A DNA stretch of 64,000 nt from Saprospiraceae bacterium (GTDB lineage: Bacteria; Bacteroidota; Bacteroidia; Chitinophagales; Saprospiraceae), in assembly GCA_020631235.1 (NCBI GenBank), contig JAHDHQ010000018.1:1-64000 (forward strand), read 5' to 3'. The notes under the pieces were generated by a model. The model was given only the letters and a program-made list of their open reading frames with translations, was not told the origin of the DNA and ran no database searches. Within the stretch, counting starts at the first letter, position 1. Each line of letters begins with the position of its first letter. Shown piece after piece: positions 54,576-63,437 of this stretch. Position numbers and translations under genes: made by a program.

Positions 54576-55823
54576 ATGAAAAAATTTCTTTTCACTTTCG
54601 TAATCTTTGGCTTCTTACTTAGTCACAGCTTTGGGCAAGCTAGTACACTCAAATGCAATCTTAAGCTTGAAAAAGGTAGTTATTTTTCAGATTCAATGTC
54701 GTATGATGGCAACACAAATGGCTTGAGTTTTATCGGCTTTTCAGCCTACCACAACGATGCTAGACCTATAGATTTAGAATATAGAATATATAAATCAGAT
54801 CAATGGAGTGAATGGAAAAAATTTGACATTCAGCACGAAGCTTTAGATGCTGGAGAGCGTATTCCCTACATTGGAAAATTGGAAACAGTCGATTTTAGTG
54901 CTGTCCAATGTCGTGCAAAACAAGAACTCACAAGTCCTCTATATGTTAGACTTTACAAAGCAAAAAAAAGTAATGAGATCTCCATCTCCAATACTCGAGG
55001 ATTTAACTGTGACTTACCAGCCATTTGCAATCGAGCTTGCTGGTGTGAGGATTGTCCTGTAGACAGTACTCCAGAGTTTACCGAACCCACACATCTTATT
55101 GTTCATCATTCTGCTGGCCAAACTGAGAGTGATGATTTTGCTGCAGTGGTTAGATTTTACTGGGATTTACATGTAGGTACCAATGGTTGGGATGATATAG
55201 GCTACAACTGGTTAATAGATGCAAATGGAGTAATCTATGAAGGAAGACCGGATGGCTATCAAGGAGCTCACTTTAGCTGTATTAATGAGAATACAGTCGG
55301 TATATGTATGATAGGTGATTTTACTTCACAAGTGCCACAAATTGATGCACGTACTGCATTAATCGACTTATTGGCTCATGAAGCTACTGAACATGACATC
55401 AACGTATTGGAGCGATCATACCATGAAACAGGAGATTTTGTAATTGAAAATATTTCTGGCCACAGAGATGGAAATGAATCTGAGTATGGTTGCTCGACAA
55501 CATCTTGTCCTGGAGATAGTTTTTATCCTATGTTAGCTCAAATCAGAGAACAAGTATCCGAACTTCCTTGCTACAATGATATCTTTAGTGAAACAGAGCA
55601 AGTTGAGGGACGTCCTTTGATAATATACCCTAATCCCACCGATGACTGGATCACCATTTATGACGACATTGAACCATCAAAAAATTATACAATATACTCG
55701 CTGGATGGACAACAACAGATAACTATTATTCCATCACAAAAAACAGATGTTTCTTCGCTACCTAGTGGTGTTTATTTTATTAATTCAGACTCGCAATTAG
55801 TAGGTAAATTCTTAAAAAAATAG
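54576..55823 (+). CDS. T9SS-exported N-acetylmuramoyl-L-alanine amidase (PGRP type)
   Basis: The 415 residues have a signal peptide (cleavage near residue 20) and a beta-rich N-terminal domain with two Cys-rich stretches (about 150-165). The PGRP/amidase_2 domain (about 170-325) carries the zinc ligands His177 (LIVHHSAG), His296 (SGHRDG) and Cys311 (TSCPGD), with the IGYNW loop. The T9SS sorting tail is at 335-415 (IIYPNPTDDW). It cleaves the bond between N-acetylmuramic acid and L-Ala in peptidoglycan. Export through T9SS puts it outside the cell, so its substrate is probably foreign or shed peptidoglycan, not its own wall. Confidence 0.92.
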   Translation: MKKFLFTFVIFGFLLSHSFGQASTLKCNLKLEKGSYFSDSMSYDGNTNGLSFIGFSAYHNDARPIDLEYRIYKSDQWSEWKKFDIQHEALDAGERIPYIGKLETVDFSAVQCRAKQELTSPLYVRLYKAKKSNEISISNTRGFNCDLPAICNRACWCEDCPVDSTPEFTEPTHLIVHHSAGQTESDDFAAVVRFYWDLHVGTNGWDDIGYNWLIDANGVIYEGRPDGYQGAHFSCINENTVGICMIGDFTSQVPQIDARTALIDLLAHEATEHDINVLERSYHETGDFVIENISGHRDGNESEYGCSTTSCPGDSFYPMLAQIREQVSELPCYNDIFSETEQVEGRPLIIYPNPTDDWITIYDDIEPSKNYTIYSLDGQQQITIIPSQKTDVSSLPSGVYFINSDSQLVGKFLKK

Positions 55824-55888
55824 AACTTCCAAACGAAATAGCATAGAATTTCTACTCTCTATTAAGATGAGCCTCTATCTTTATAGAT

Positions 55889-58258
55889 ATGCTTTTAAAT
55901 TCCATGATAAGAATCCTCTTAATATTCTCTTTCATTCCTGTTAGTTACAAAGCCATTTCGCAACAACTTAAAGTACAACCATTTATACAAGACGCAAGCC
56001 CTGACCAAGTCTTTATACATTGGGAAACTGATAGCGAAGATTTAAGCATTATCGAGTGGGGTCCGAATGAAGATCTCGGAAATATTGCTGAAGGAAATTC
56101 CTTTACTTCAGAAGGAACGGCAAAAATACATGAAGTACGAATTACTGGACTAGAACGGTTTACTAATTACTATTATCGCATAAAAACCAATGCAATAGAA
56201 TCATCTATTTATTCCTTTAAAACGCCTCCTTTTGCTTCAGACAACGAATCTTTTAAACTCATTGCGATGAGCGATATGCAGAGGGATGGCTCTTTTCCAA
56301 ATAAGTTTAAAGAAATCGTTGAAGATGGTGTAATTGACTACTTGACAAAAGATTCCGAAGAACCATTAGTAGATAATGTAGCCTTGATCATGATACCCGG
56401 TGATTTAGTTGTAAATGGCAATAATTACTCATCTTGGCAAAACGAATTTTTTACTCCTGCCGAAGTACTCATCAGCCAAATACCCGTTTATCCGGTTCCA
56501 GGCAATCACGAAAATGATGCCCAATATTTTTTCCAATACTTTAAACTCCCTTCTAATGGATTTGATGAACATTGGTGGTTTAAAGATTATGGTAATGTGC
56601 GAATAATAGGATTAGATTCTAATGGTTCCTACGCTGGAGAAGATCAGTTAAATTGGTTAGATAATATACTTTCCCAAACTTGTAGTCAAGATTCTATTGA
56701 TTTTGTTTTTGCGCAACTACATCATCCTTACAAATCTGAATTATGGACACCGGGAGAATCGGATTTTACGGGTGAGGTCATACAACGCTTAGAACAATTT
56801 ACTACGGATTGTTCTAAACCCAGTATTCACTTTTTTGGCCACACCCATGGTTATTCTAGAGGACAATCGAGAGATCATAAACATGTGTGGATGAATGTTG
56901 CTACAGCCGCCGGCGCCATTGATAATTGGGGAGAGTTTCCAAATTTTGATTATGATGAATTTTCGGTTTCTCAAGATGAATATGGTTTTGTCAGTATAGA
57001 AGTTAACAATGCATACAAACCGACATTGACCATCAAAAGAATAAGCCGCGGTGACCAAGATGAAACCATCGATAATATGCTCACAGATTCTTTAGTGATC
57101 TTCAAAGAAGACTTCCCGCCAAGTCCACCAGTTCCCTCTTTCCCAGTTGATGTAAGTATTCCAACACATTGTGTGACTTTAAAAGCTGCCCCTTTTTCTT
57201 CTCAAGCTAATGGAGCTAAACATGGACAAAGTCACTGGCAAGTGGCTAATTTAGAAAATGGATTTTCACAGCCTGTTGTAGAACGCTGGAAGAATTATGA
57301 AAATTGGTATTATGATGTCGATACGCAAGCAGAAGATGATTTAACAGATGAAGTAATAGAAGGCTTAACTAGTAACACTGAATATTTGTGGAGAGTACGA
57401 TATAGAGATCGTAATTTAAATTGGAGTCCTTGGTCTGAAGTGAGTAGATTTGAAACCACTGAGAGTCTGATTTCAGGTAATTTGATTGTAAATCCAGGTG
57501 CAGAAGATAGTCTGACAAATTGGTCCATCACAGAAGGTGTGGTAGAAGTAGTCCAAGCTGGCGAATGCGATGGTATTAATCCCCATACGGGACAATACTA
57601 TTTTGCTGTCGGAGGACTTTGCGACCATAGCGAAGTAGGGCAATTAGTTCAAAATATAGATTTAAGTCCTTATGCAGACTCCATAGCCATGGGCCTCTTA
57701 GATATTCAATTTGGAGCTTATTTATCTAATTTTTCAGGATCTGACCAACCATCCATGCGAGTGTTCTTTCTGGATGAAAATGGAGCGTTTTTATCGGAAA
57801 GTTCTACGTTGACATCCACGAGCAATACTTGGACTTTATTTGGTGAGACATTGTTAATTCCTTCCAGTTGTAGGAGCTTACAATTAGAACTAACTGGCAC
57901 ACGATTTAATGGTACCGATAATGATTCTTACTTCGATGATGCATTTGTCCGATTAGTACCTAGTGAAGTTGATTGCGATATGGTCAGCAACAACCTAGCT
58001 ATCAAAAGCGAAATACACAACTGGCAAGTTATACCTAACCCACTGGTAAGTGAAGGTTATATATCGATCGAAGGTTTAAAATTGAGCGATCTCAGCCTTA
58101 AAGTTATGAATACAATTGGGCAAGAAATAAAAGTCAAATATGAAGTAACTCAGGATAAAATATACATCACTAGAGGAAGCTTAACGTCTGGCAGTTACTA
58201 TTTTACTGTCCAAAATAAACAAACCATAGTGGGACAAGGCAAGTTTATAGTTTTATAA
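55889..58258 (+). CDS. T9SS-exported purple-acid-phosphatase-like metallophosphoesterase
   Basis: The 789 residues start with a signal peptide (cleavage near residue 25). An Ig-like N-terminal domain (about 28-110) resembles that of purple acid phosphatases. The metallophosphoesterase core (about 120-400) has MIPGDLV, PVPGNHEND, the HH of QLHHPYKSE and GHTHGYSRG; the first motif reads SDMQ rather than the usual DxH. A second fibronectin-like segment and a jellyroll-like domain follow (about 430-700), ending in a T9SS type A tail (about 710-789, VIPNPLVSEG). It probably cleaves phosphate esters outside the cell. Confidence 0.9.
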   Translation: MLLNSMIRILLIFSFIPVSYKAISQQLKVQPFIQDASPDQVFIHWETDSEDLSIIEWGPNEDLGNIAEGNSFTSEGTAKIHEVRITGLERFTNYYYRIKTNAIESSIYSFKTPPFASDNESFKLIAMSDMQRDGSFPNKFKEIVEDGVIDYLTKDSEEPLVDNVALIMIPGDLVVNGNNYSSWQNEFFTPAEVLISQIPVYPVPGNHENDAQYFFQYFKLPSNGFDEHWWFKDYGNVRIIGLDSNGSYAGEDQLNWLDNILSQTCSQDSIDFVFAQLHHPYKSELWTPGESDFTGEVIQRLEQFTTDCSKPSIHFFGHTHGYSRGQSRDHKHVWMNVATAAGAIDNWGEFPNFDYDEFSVSQDEYGFVSIEVNNAYKPTLTIKRISRGDQDETIDNMLTDSLVIFKEDFPPSPPVPSFPVDVSIPTHCVTLKAAPFSSQANGAKHGQSHWQVANLENGFSQPVVERWKNYENWYYDVDTQAEDDLTDEVIEGLTSNTEYLWRVRYRDRNLNWSPWSEVSRFETTESLISGNLIVNPGAEDSLTNWSITEGVVEVVQAGECDGINPHTGQYYFAVGGLCDHSEVGQLVQNIDLSPYADSIAMGLLDIQFGAYLSNFSGSDQPSMRVFFLDENGAFLSESSTLTSTSNTWTLFGETLLIPSSCRSLQLELTGTRFNGTDNDSYFDDAFVRLVPSEVDCDMVSNNLAIKSEIHNWQVIPNPLVSEGYISIEGLKLSDLSLKVMNTIGQEIKVKYEVTQDKIYITRGSLTSGSYYFTVQNKQTIVGQGKFIVL

Positions 58259-58337
58259 CAAGGAAGCTTTATACTTATTTAAAAGAATAGGAAATAACTT
58301 TACTTTAGCATACATAAATGTGGCTTTAAGGCATTCT

Positions 58338-59468
58338 ATGAAAATTGTAATTATCGGTCCAGCGCATCCTTTAAGAGGTGGTATTGCAGATACAAACGAA
58401 TCTTTTTGTGATGCACTCTTAGCAATGGGTCATCAGGCTTCTATTGTGAGTTTCAGCAAACAATATCCTGCCTTATTTTTCCCTGGAAAGACCCAATATT
58501 CCACTGATCCAAAGCCAGAAAAATTAAATATTTATTCATGGATTAATTCTATTAACCCAATAAGTTGGTTTTCCACTGCGCAGAAAATCAATGAGCTAAA
58601 TCCAGACTTAATTATTGTAAGATATTGGTTGCCATTTTTAGCACCAAGCTTGGGGACTATTGCCAGAAGAATTAATACGTCTTCTATACTTATTGCCATG
58701 TGCGATAATGTCATTCCCCATGAAAAACGAATAGGTGACCATTTGTTAACTAAATATTTCACCCGTTCTTTTGATGCATTTATCACACTGTCTAAAACGA
58801 CCTATTCAGAATTAGATGGTTTTACTAAAAATCCCAAAGCTTACTTCCCTCACCCCATCAATAACAACTTAGGGGAAAAAATACCCAAAACATTAGCACA
58901 AGAAAAATTAAAATTAAATAGCCATTACAAATACTTGTTGTTTTTCGGTTTGATCCGAAAATATAAAGGATTAGACCTCAGCCTTGAAGCCTTAGCCATT
59001 GCTCTAAAGAAGGATGAAAATCTACGATTATTAGTGGTAGGCGAATTTTATGAGGATCCTGATAGATATCATCAAATCATTACAAATCTTGGCATAGAAG
59101 ACCAAGTGATAATAGTCAATCAATTTGTACCTACTGCTGAGATTAAATACTATTTCTCTGCAGCTGATCTTGTTGTACAAACCTATCATACAGCCAGTCA
59201 AAGTGGTATAACACAAATTGCCTACAATTTTGACAGTCCCATTCTAGTAACGGACGTAGGTGGACTCTCCGAAGTAGTCGGCCACCAAAAACACGGCTAT
59301 GTAAGTAAAAAAGATCCAAGAGAAATTGCTCACTGGATACTTGATTTTTTCACCTATCAAAGATTCGAAAAATATAGTGCCAATGTTGCTGATGAAAAAC
59401 AAAAATACAGTTGGCTTAGCTTCTCCGAAAAAGTCATCAACTTAGCCAGTCAAATAGCTAAAGACTAA
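58338..59468 (+). CDS. Glycosyltransferase family 4
   Basis: From this ATG the protein has 376 residues; a GTG at 58320 adds six residues that look non-coding. The N-terminal domain begins IVIIGPAHPLRGGIADTNE, and the C-terminal domain has YLLFFGLIRKYKGLDLSLEA (donor site), ADLVVQTYHTASQSGITQIA and VTDVGGLSEVVG. It transfers a sugar to a surface glycan. It is not linked to the main polysaccharide locus, and it starts 79 bases after the phosphatase gene on the same strand. Confidence 0.88.
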   Translation: MKIVIIGPAHPLRGGIADTNESFCDALLAMGHQASIVSFSKQYPALFFPGKTQYSTDPKPEKLNIYSWINSINPISWFSTAQKINELNPDLIIVRYWLPFLAPSLGTIARRINTSSILIAMCDNVIPHEKRIGDHLLTKYFTRSFDAFITLSKTTYSELDGFTKNPKAYFPHPINNNLGEKIPKTLAQEKLKLNSHYKYLLFFGLIRKYKGLDLSLEALAIALKKDENLRLLVVGEFYEDPDRYHQIITNLGIEDQVIIVNQFVPTAEIKYYFSAADLVVQTYHTASQSGITQIAYNFDSPILVTDVGGLSEVVGHQKHGYVSKKDPREIAHWILDFFTYQRFEKYSANVADEKQKYSWLSFSEKVINLASQIAKD

Positions 59469-59588
59469 ACAAATGAACACTTCAAATCACCAATAATATA
59501 ATCAGTTAAATCTATGTGGGAGCTAACCAAAAATCAATAATGATCCAATGTTACCTTACTATTATAAATCCTCAAAAAGTTAAATCTT

Positions 59589-59963
59589 ATGAATCATTAT
59601 CTTGACGGATTTGTGTTTCCTATACACAAAAGCAAACTAGATACTTACCATAAAATTGCTCACCAAATTGCAAAAATATGGAAAGAGCATGGAGCTATGA
59701 GTTATCAAGAGTTTGTGGGAGATGAACTGAAGCTTGCAGGTACATTATCCTTTATGGATGGCCTGCAATCAGGGCCAGATGAATGCATCATTTTTGGTTG
59801 GCTTACATTTAAATCCAAAGAAGATCGGGACAAAGCTCATCAACTAGTGGCTGCAGATTCAAGAATAAAGGCCATCGAAGCACCTTTGTTTAATACAGAA
59901 CCCATGATATTTGATCCAAAAAGAATGATGTTTGGAGGTTTTAAAGTCTTCAATAATCATTAA
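59589..59963 (+). CDS. DUF1428-family protein
   Basis: The 124 residues match the small DUF1428/YbaA-like family: YLDGFVFPIHKSKLDTY at the start, CIIFGWLTFKSKEDRDKAH and GGFKVFN near the end, a ferredoxin-like dimeric fold. No catalytic role is known. The gene precedes the PLP decarboxylase by 60 bases on the same strand. Confidence 0.85.
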   Translation: MNHYLDGFVFPIHKSKLDTYHKIAHQIAKIWKEHGAMSYQEFVGDELKLAGTLSFMDGLQSGPDECIIFGWLTFKSKEDRDKAHQLVAADSRIKAIEAPLFNTEPMIFDPKRMMFGGFKVFNNH

Positions 59964-60023
59964 GTGTTAACTTACAAATTAACCAACGAAATAGGCAAAC
60001 ACCTTTCGTTTTAACAAAAAACT

Positions 60024-61433
60024 ATGGAGTCCAAATCCAAGATTCATAAAAAACTATTTGCCGAAATGGCCGATAAATCATTGTTTGAAAAAGCCGAATC
60101 GCTGGGCTTAAACTACCTACAGCAATCCTTGGATAGACATGTCTATCCTTTAAGTGAAGATCTGTCTAACTTAGCCCATTTTGAGGAAAGCATGCCTGAA
60201 AAATCAGGAAACACCCATGCAATTTTAGATTTGCTGGACAAATACGGATCGCCGGCAACAGTATCGCAAGTGGGTGGTAGGTATTTTGGCTTTGTTAATG
60301 GTAGCGTTGTACCAGCTGGATTAGCTGCTAAAAATTTATCCATTTTTTGGGATCAAAATTCGGCCATGCAAGTTATTTCGCCCATTTCTGCAAAGCTCGA
60401 ATCGATTGTGGAATCGTGGTTGAAGGATATCTTCGAATTACCTGATGAAACAGTTGCTGGTTTTGTAAGTGGTACTTCTATGGCGAATCTTTGCGGAATC
60501 CTTGCTGCTCGTTTTAGGATATTAAAAAATCAAGGGTGGAATATTACAGAAAAGGGATTATTTGGTGCACCTAGAATCAGGATAGTTACGGGCAAACATG
60601 CGCACTCGACTATTTTGAAAACCATATCTATGGCTGGTCTAGGAAAAGGAAATATAGAATGGGTGGATGTGGATGACCAAGGCAGAATAGAGTATCCTAA
60701 AATACCTACTTTAGATGCATCTACTTTATTGATACTACAGGCAGGCAATGTAAATAGTGGTTCTTTTGACAATTTAAGCGCTATTTGCAAGAAAGCAAAA
60801 GAAAGCGGCGCTTGGATACACATAGATGGAGCTTTCGGGCTTTGGGCAGGTGCTACCAAAAAATTAAAATATCTTACAGAAGGACTCGAATGGGCTGACT
60901 CCTATGCAGTAGATGGTCATAAAACACTAAACACTCCTTATGATTCTGGTATTGTTTTGTGCCAAGATCGCGAAGCACTAGTTTCTGCCTTACACATGGA
61001 AGGAGATTATCTTATAAAAGGAAATCTCAGAGATGGCATGTACTTTACCCCTGAAATGTCCCGACGCGCCCGTGTTGTAGAGTTGTGGGCAACAATGAAA
61101 TATTTAGGCAAAGAAGGTATCGATGAGATGGTAACTGGCATGCATGAAAGGGCAAAACAATTTGCTTCGCTACTATCTGACATTCCTGGGTTTAACGTTC
61201 TCAATGAGGTAGTTTTTAATCAAGTTATGGTTCAATGTAATTCTGATACTCTTACACACTCAGTTATGAAAAAGGTCCAAGAAAATAGGGTTTGCTGGGT
61301 TGGAGGGTCCATGTGGAAAGGAAAAAAAGTGATAAGGATTAGTATTTGTTCGTGGACAACTACAGAAAAGGATATCCTTATTTCTGTGCAATCATTCAGA
61401 CAAGCCTTGCAAGAAAGTACAATGGAAACCTAA
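60024..61433 (+). CDS. PLP-dependent group II amino acid decarboxylase-like protein
   Basis: The 469 residues belong to the aromatic-L-amino-acid/glutamate decarboxylase fold. HIDGAFGLW carries the Asp that contacts the cofactor ring, and VDGHKTLN carries the PLP-binding Lys300. KHAHST (191-196) provides the stacking His. The protein is close in length to tyrosine or aspartate decarboxylases, but no substrate-defining residue can be read. It is cytoplasmic and would release CO2 from an amino acid to make an amine. It sits between the DUF1428 and DUF6624 genes on the plus strand. Confidence 0.87.
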   Translation: MESKSKIHKKLFAEMADKSLFEKAESLGLNYLQQSLDRHVYPLSEDLSNLAHFEESMPEKSGNTHAILDLLDKYGSPATVSQVGGRYFGFVNGSVVPAGLAAKNLSIFWDQNSAMQVISPISAKLESIVESWLKDIFELPDETVAGFVSGTSMANLCGILAARFRILKNQGWNITEKGLFGAPRIRIVTGKHAHSTILKTISMAGLGKGNIEWVDVDDQGRIEYPKIPTLDASTLLILQAGNVNSGSFDNLSAICKKAKESGAWIHIDGAFGLWAGATKKLKYLTEGLEWADSYAVDGHKTLNTPYDSGIVLCQDREALVSALHMEGDYLIKGNLRDGMYFTPEMSRRARVVELWATMKYLGKEGIDEMVTGMHERAKQFASLLSDIPGFNVLNEVVFNQVMVQCNSDTLTHSVMKKVQENRVCWVGGSMWKGKKVIRISICSWTTTEKDILISVQSFRQALQESTMET

Positions 61434-61477
61434 ACAAAACTTTATCTGATTGCTTGACTTTTTATAATATCCATTAA

Positions 61478-62077
61478 ATGACACATTTTCCTGACATTGG
61501 CCAACAAATCATACAACTTCAACATGCGGATGAGCTTTTAAGAAACAAACTGATAGCCGAAGGGAAATTACACCAAGGCTATAATATCGAGATGGAAAAG
61601 CTGCATATATACAATGCAGAAAGGCTCCAAGAAATCATCGAGAAAATAGGCTACCCTACTCGAGAAAAAGTGGATTCCAAAGCATCTGCTGCTGCTTGGT
61701 TAATCATTCAACATGCCATAAGTCTTCCAATGTTTATGAAACAATGTTTTACCAGTCTTAAAGAAGCTGTAGACCAAGGCAAAGCAGATCCTATACATCT
61801 GGCTTATCTAGAGGATCGAATTGCATTTTTTGAAGGGAAAGCACAATTGTATGGAACCCAATTTGACTGGGATTGTGAAGGCCAATTAAGTCCACATCTT
61901 TATGATTCCATAGAAAATGTAAATGCTCGACGCAAAAAGCTAGGACTAATTACGCTCGAAGAACAAACCATACAGATGAGGAGACAAGCTAAACAAGATA
62001 ACGAATCAGCACCTGAAAACTATCAAGAAAGATTCGATGAAATGATGTCTTGGAAGAAAAAGGTAGGTTGGATATGA
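61478..62077 (+). CDS. DUF6624-family protein
   Basis: The 199 residues are helical. ADELLRNKLIAEG is near the start, IIEKIGYPTREKVDSKASAAAWLIIQHA in the middle, and a charged C-terminal half with RKKLGLITLEEQ follows. The pattern fits the Bacteroidota DUF6624 family of unknown role. A signal peptide is absent, so it is cytoplasmic. It ends near a terminator-like hairpin shared with the convergent SnoaL-like gene. Confidence 0.75.
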   Translation: MTHFPDIGQQIIQLQHADELLRNKLIAEGKLHQGYNIEMEKLHIYNAERLQEIIEKIGYPTREKVDSKASAAAWLIIQHAISLPMFMKQCFTSLKEAVDQGKADPIHLAYLEDRIAFFEGKAQLYGTQFDWDCEGQLSPHLYDSIENVNARRKKLGLITLEEQTIQMRRQAKQDNESAPENYQERFDEMMSWKKKVGWI

Positions 62078-62094
62078 CCGTAGTGATTGAAGAT

Positions 62095-62135
62095 AAAAAA
62101 CATAAAATCACTGATTCTTACAGCGATTTTATGTT
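62095..62135 (-). terminator. Hairpin terminator between convergent genes
   Basis: AACATAAAATC (62099-62109) pairs with GATTTTATGTT (62125-62135), with a further three-base inner pairing (CTG/CAG). On the minus strand a T run follows (62095-62100), so it likely ends the SnoaL-like transcript, and it may also act on the plus-strand DUF6624 gene. Confidence 0.75.
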
Positions 62136-62150
62136 GGTTTATTAAGCAAT

Positions 62151-62510
62151 TTACAACTTATAAAAAAATTGCTCTTTTACTATTTTACCATCTTTTACTT
62201 CGTACATGCACAATTCATTCATTTTCTCTCGCCCAATACCTTTAAATGTTGCATCCATCATCATAGTCATACAAAAGTAATCGTCCCCTACTATGGGGTC
62301 ACCGACTGAAGAACCATGAAATTCTTCGATAGATTCGTTCCATTTTTTACCTTTTTCAGCCATAGCCTCTAATCCTTCACATCGCTCAAACTGAGCCCCT
62401 TTAGGTTCGATGCTCACACAGTCTGGTGCATATAATTCTGCATAGACAGTTTTGTAATCCCCTTTTCTGCATAAATCTACTAGTCGGGTTGCCATTTCTT
62501 GAGTTGTCAT
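62151..62510 (-). CDS. SnoaL/NTF2-like protein
   Basis: The 119 residues have the compact NTF2 cone layout: MATRLVDLCRKGDYKTVYAELYAPDCVSIEPKG, a central strand pair and MYEVKDGKIVKEQFF at the end. Family members bind or isomerise small molecules, but no active-site residue is certain. It sits downstream of the YafY-type regulator on the same strand (58-base gap) and is the likely target of its control. Confidence 0.82.
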   Translation of the reverse strand: MTTQEMATRLVDLCRKGDYKTVYAELYAPDCVSIEPKGAQFERCEGLEAMAEKGKKWNESIEEFHGSSVGDPIVGDDYFCMTMMMDATFKGIGREKMNELCMYEVKDGKIVKEQFFYKL

Positions 62511-62568
62511 TGTTTTTTTATTTGTTGATTTAAAAATATATAGTTGGGAATTCTTCCCTTTGTTTACC

Positions 62569-63273
62569 TTACCATTCCTGCCTCATATTTTCTTCAGGGC
62601 AAGCTGCAAAATAGGACCTGATATCAAATGCACGATCCTCAAAATGCTTTGATAAAAGTCTAAATTCTTGTATTCTGTCGAGTCTAAAACTCCGATAATC
62701 ATTACGCAAATGGCACCACGCTATCACTATCCAAATATCATTATAACTGTATATAGCTAATGGTTCGATTTCACGCTCACTGACTTTGTCACTATTGGCT
62801 TTTTGATATTTAAGCTTTACCATGTAAAAGTCCGTTATGGCCATTTGCATTTTTGATAAAGCTTTGTTTTCAATGTTGTTTTTAGATGTTGAAAGCACAA
62901 ACATCTTTGATTCTAGCAGCTCACTTTTAATTTGCATTTGACTTTTAAACGTAGATTTTATTTTAGTCAATGCATCATTAAAATGTTTGATGAGCGATTG
63001 GTTTTTAGATTTTGCTACAATCTTTTCTGCTGTTATCATAGCATTAACTTCATTTTGGTCAAAACGTATAGGAGAAAGAAAGTATCCTTCCATTATGGAA
63101 TAGCCTTTGCCTTCCAAAGTAATTATAGGGACTCCTGCCTCTTCCAGTTTGCGAATGTCTCGGTAGACTGTTCTTATGCTTACTCCATACTTTTCTGATA
63201 GCTCTGTTGCCGTAATCAGTCTTTTAGACTGAAGTATAGTCAACAAAGAAATAAGTCTTGCTAACTGACTCAT
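62569..63273 (-). CDS. YafY-type transcriptional regulator (HTH_11 plus WYL domain)
   Basis: The 234 residues begin with a winged helix-turn-helix of the HTH_11 type (about 5-60, LSEKYGVSIRTVYRDIRKLEEAG), followed by a WYL domain (about 125-215, with IEPLAIYSYNDIWIVIAWC and FRLDRIQEF). WYL domains sense small ligands or nucleic-acid fragments. It probably regulates itself and the downstream SnoaL-like gene. A promoter-like box lies 15 bases upstream and a short inverted repeat further up. Confidence 0.9.
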   Translation of the reverse strand: MSQLARLISLLTILQSKRLITATELSEKYGVSIRTVYRDIRKLEEAGVPIITLEGKGYSIMEGYFLSPIRFDQNEVNAMITAEKIVAKSKNQSLIKHFNDALTKIKSTFKSQMQIKSELLESKMFVLSTSKNNIENKALSKMQMAITDFYMVKLKYQKANSDKVSEREIEPLAIYSYNDIWIVIAWCHLRNDYRSFRLDRIQEFRLLSKHFEDRAFDIRSYFAACPEENMRQEW

Positions 63274-63287
63274 AAGCTTGTTTAAAA

Positions 63288-63295
63288 CAAAGATA
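63288..63295 (-). promoter_or_regulatory. Possible Bacteroidota -7 box for the YafY gene
   Basis: On the minus strand this reads TATCTTTG, a full match to TANNTTTG, 15 bases before the ATG. A perfect -33 TTG is not seen. Confidence 0.4.
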
Positions 63296-63306
63296 ACTAT
63301 AGCTTG

Positions 63307-63321
63307 TGACAGATTGTGTCA
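63307..63321. promoter_or_regulatory. Candidate operator near the YafY promoter
   Basis: TGACA (63307-63311) and TGTCA (63317-63321) form a 5-bp inverted repeat with 5-base spacing, within a wider pair TTGTGACA/TTGTGTCA. It lies where the -33 region would fall, a good place for an autorepressor. Short palindromes also arise by chance. Confidence 0.3.
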
Positions 63322-63437
63322 GGGGTGTTTTTGAGTATAATTTAATGATTAATCACAAATCGCATTCTTGATCATTCTGCACATTGTTTGTAGTTTATTC
63401 TCTATCTTAATCATTGCGCAAACTAATCGCGATAACA

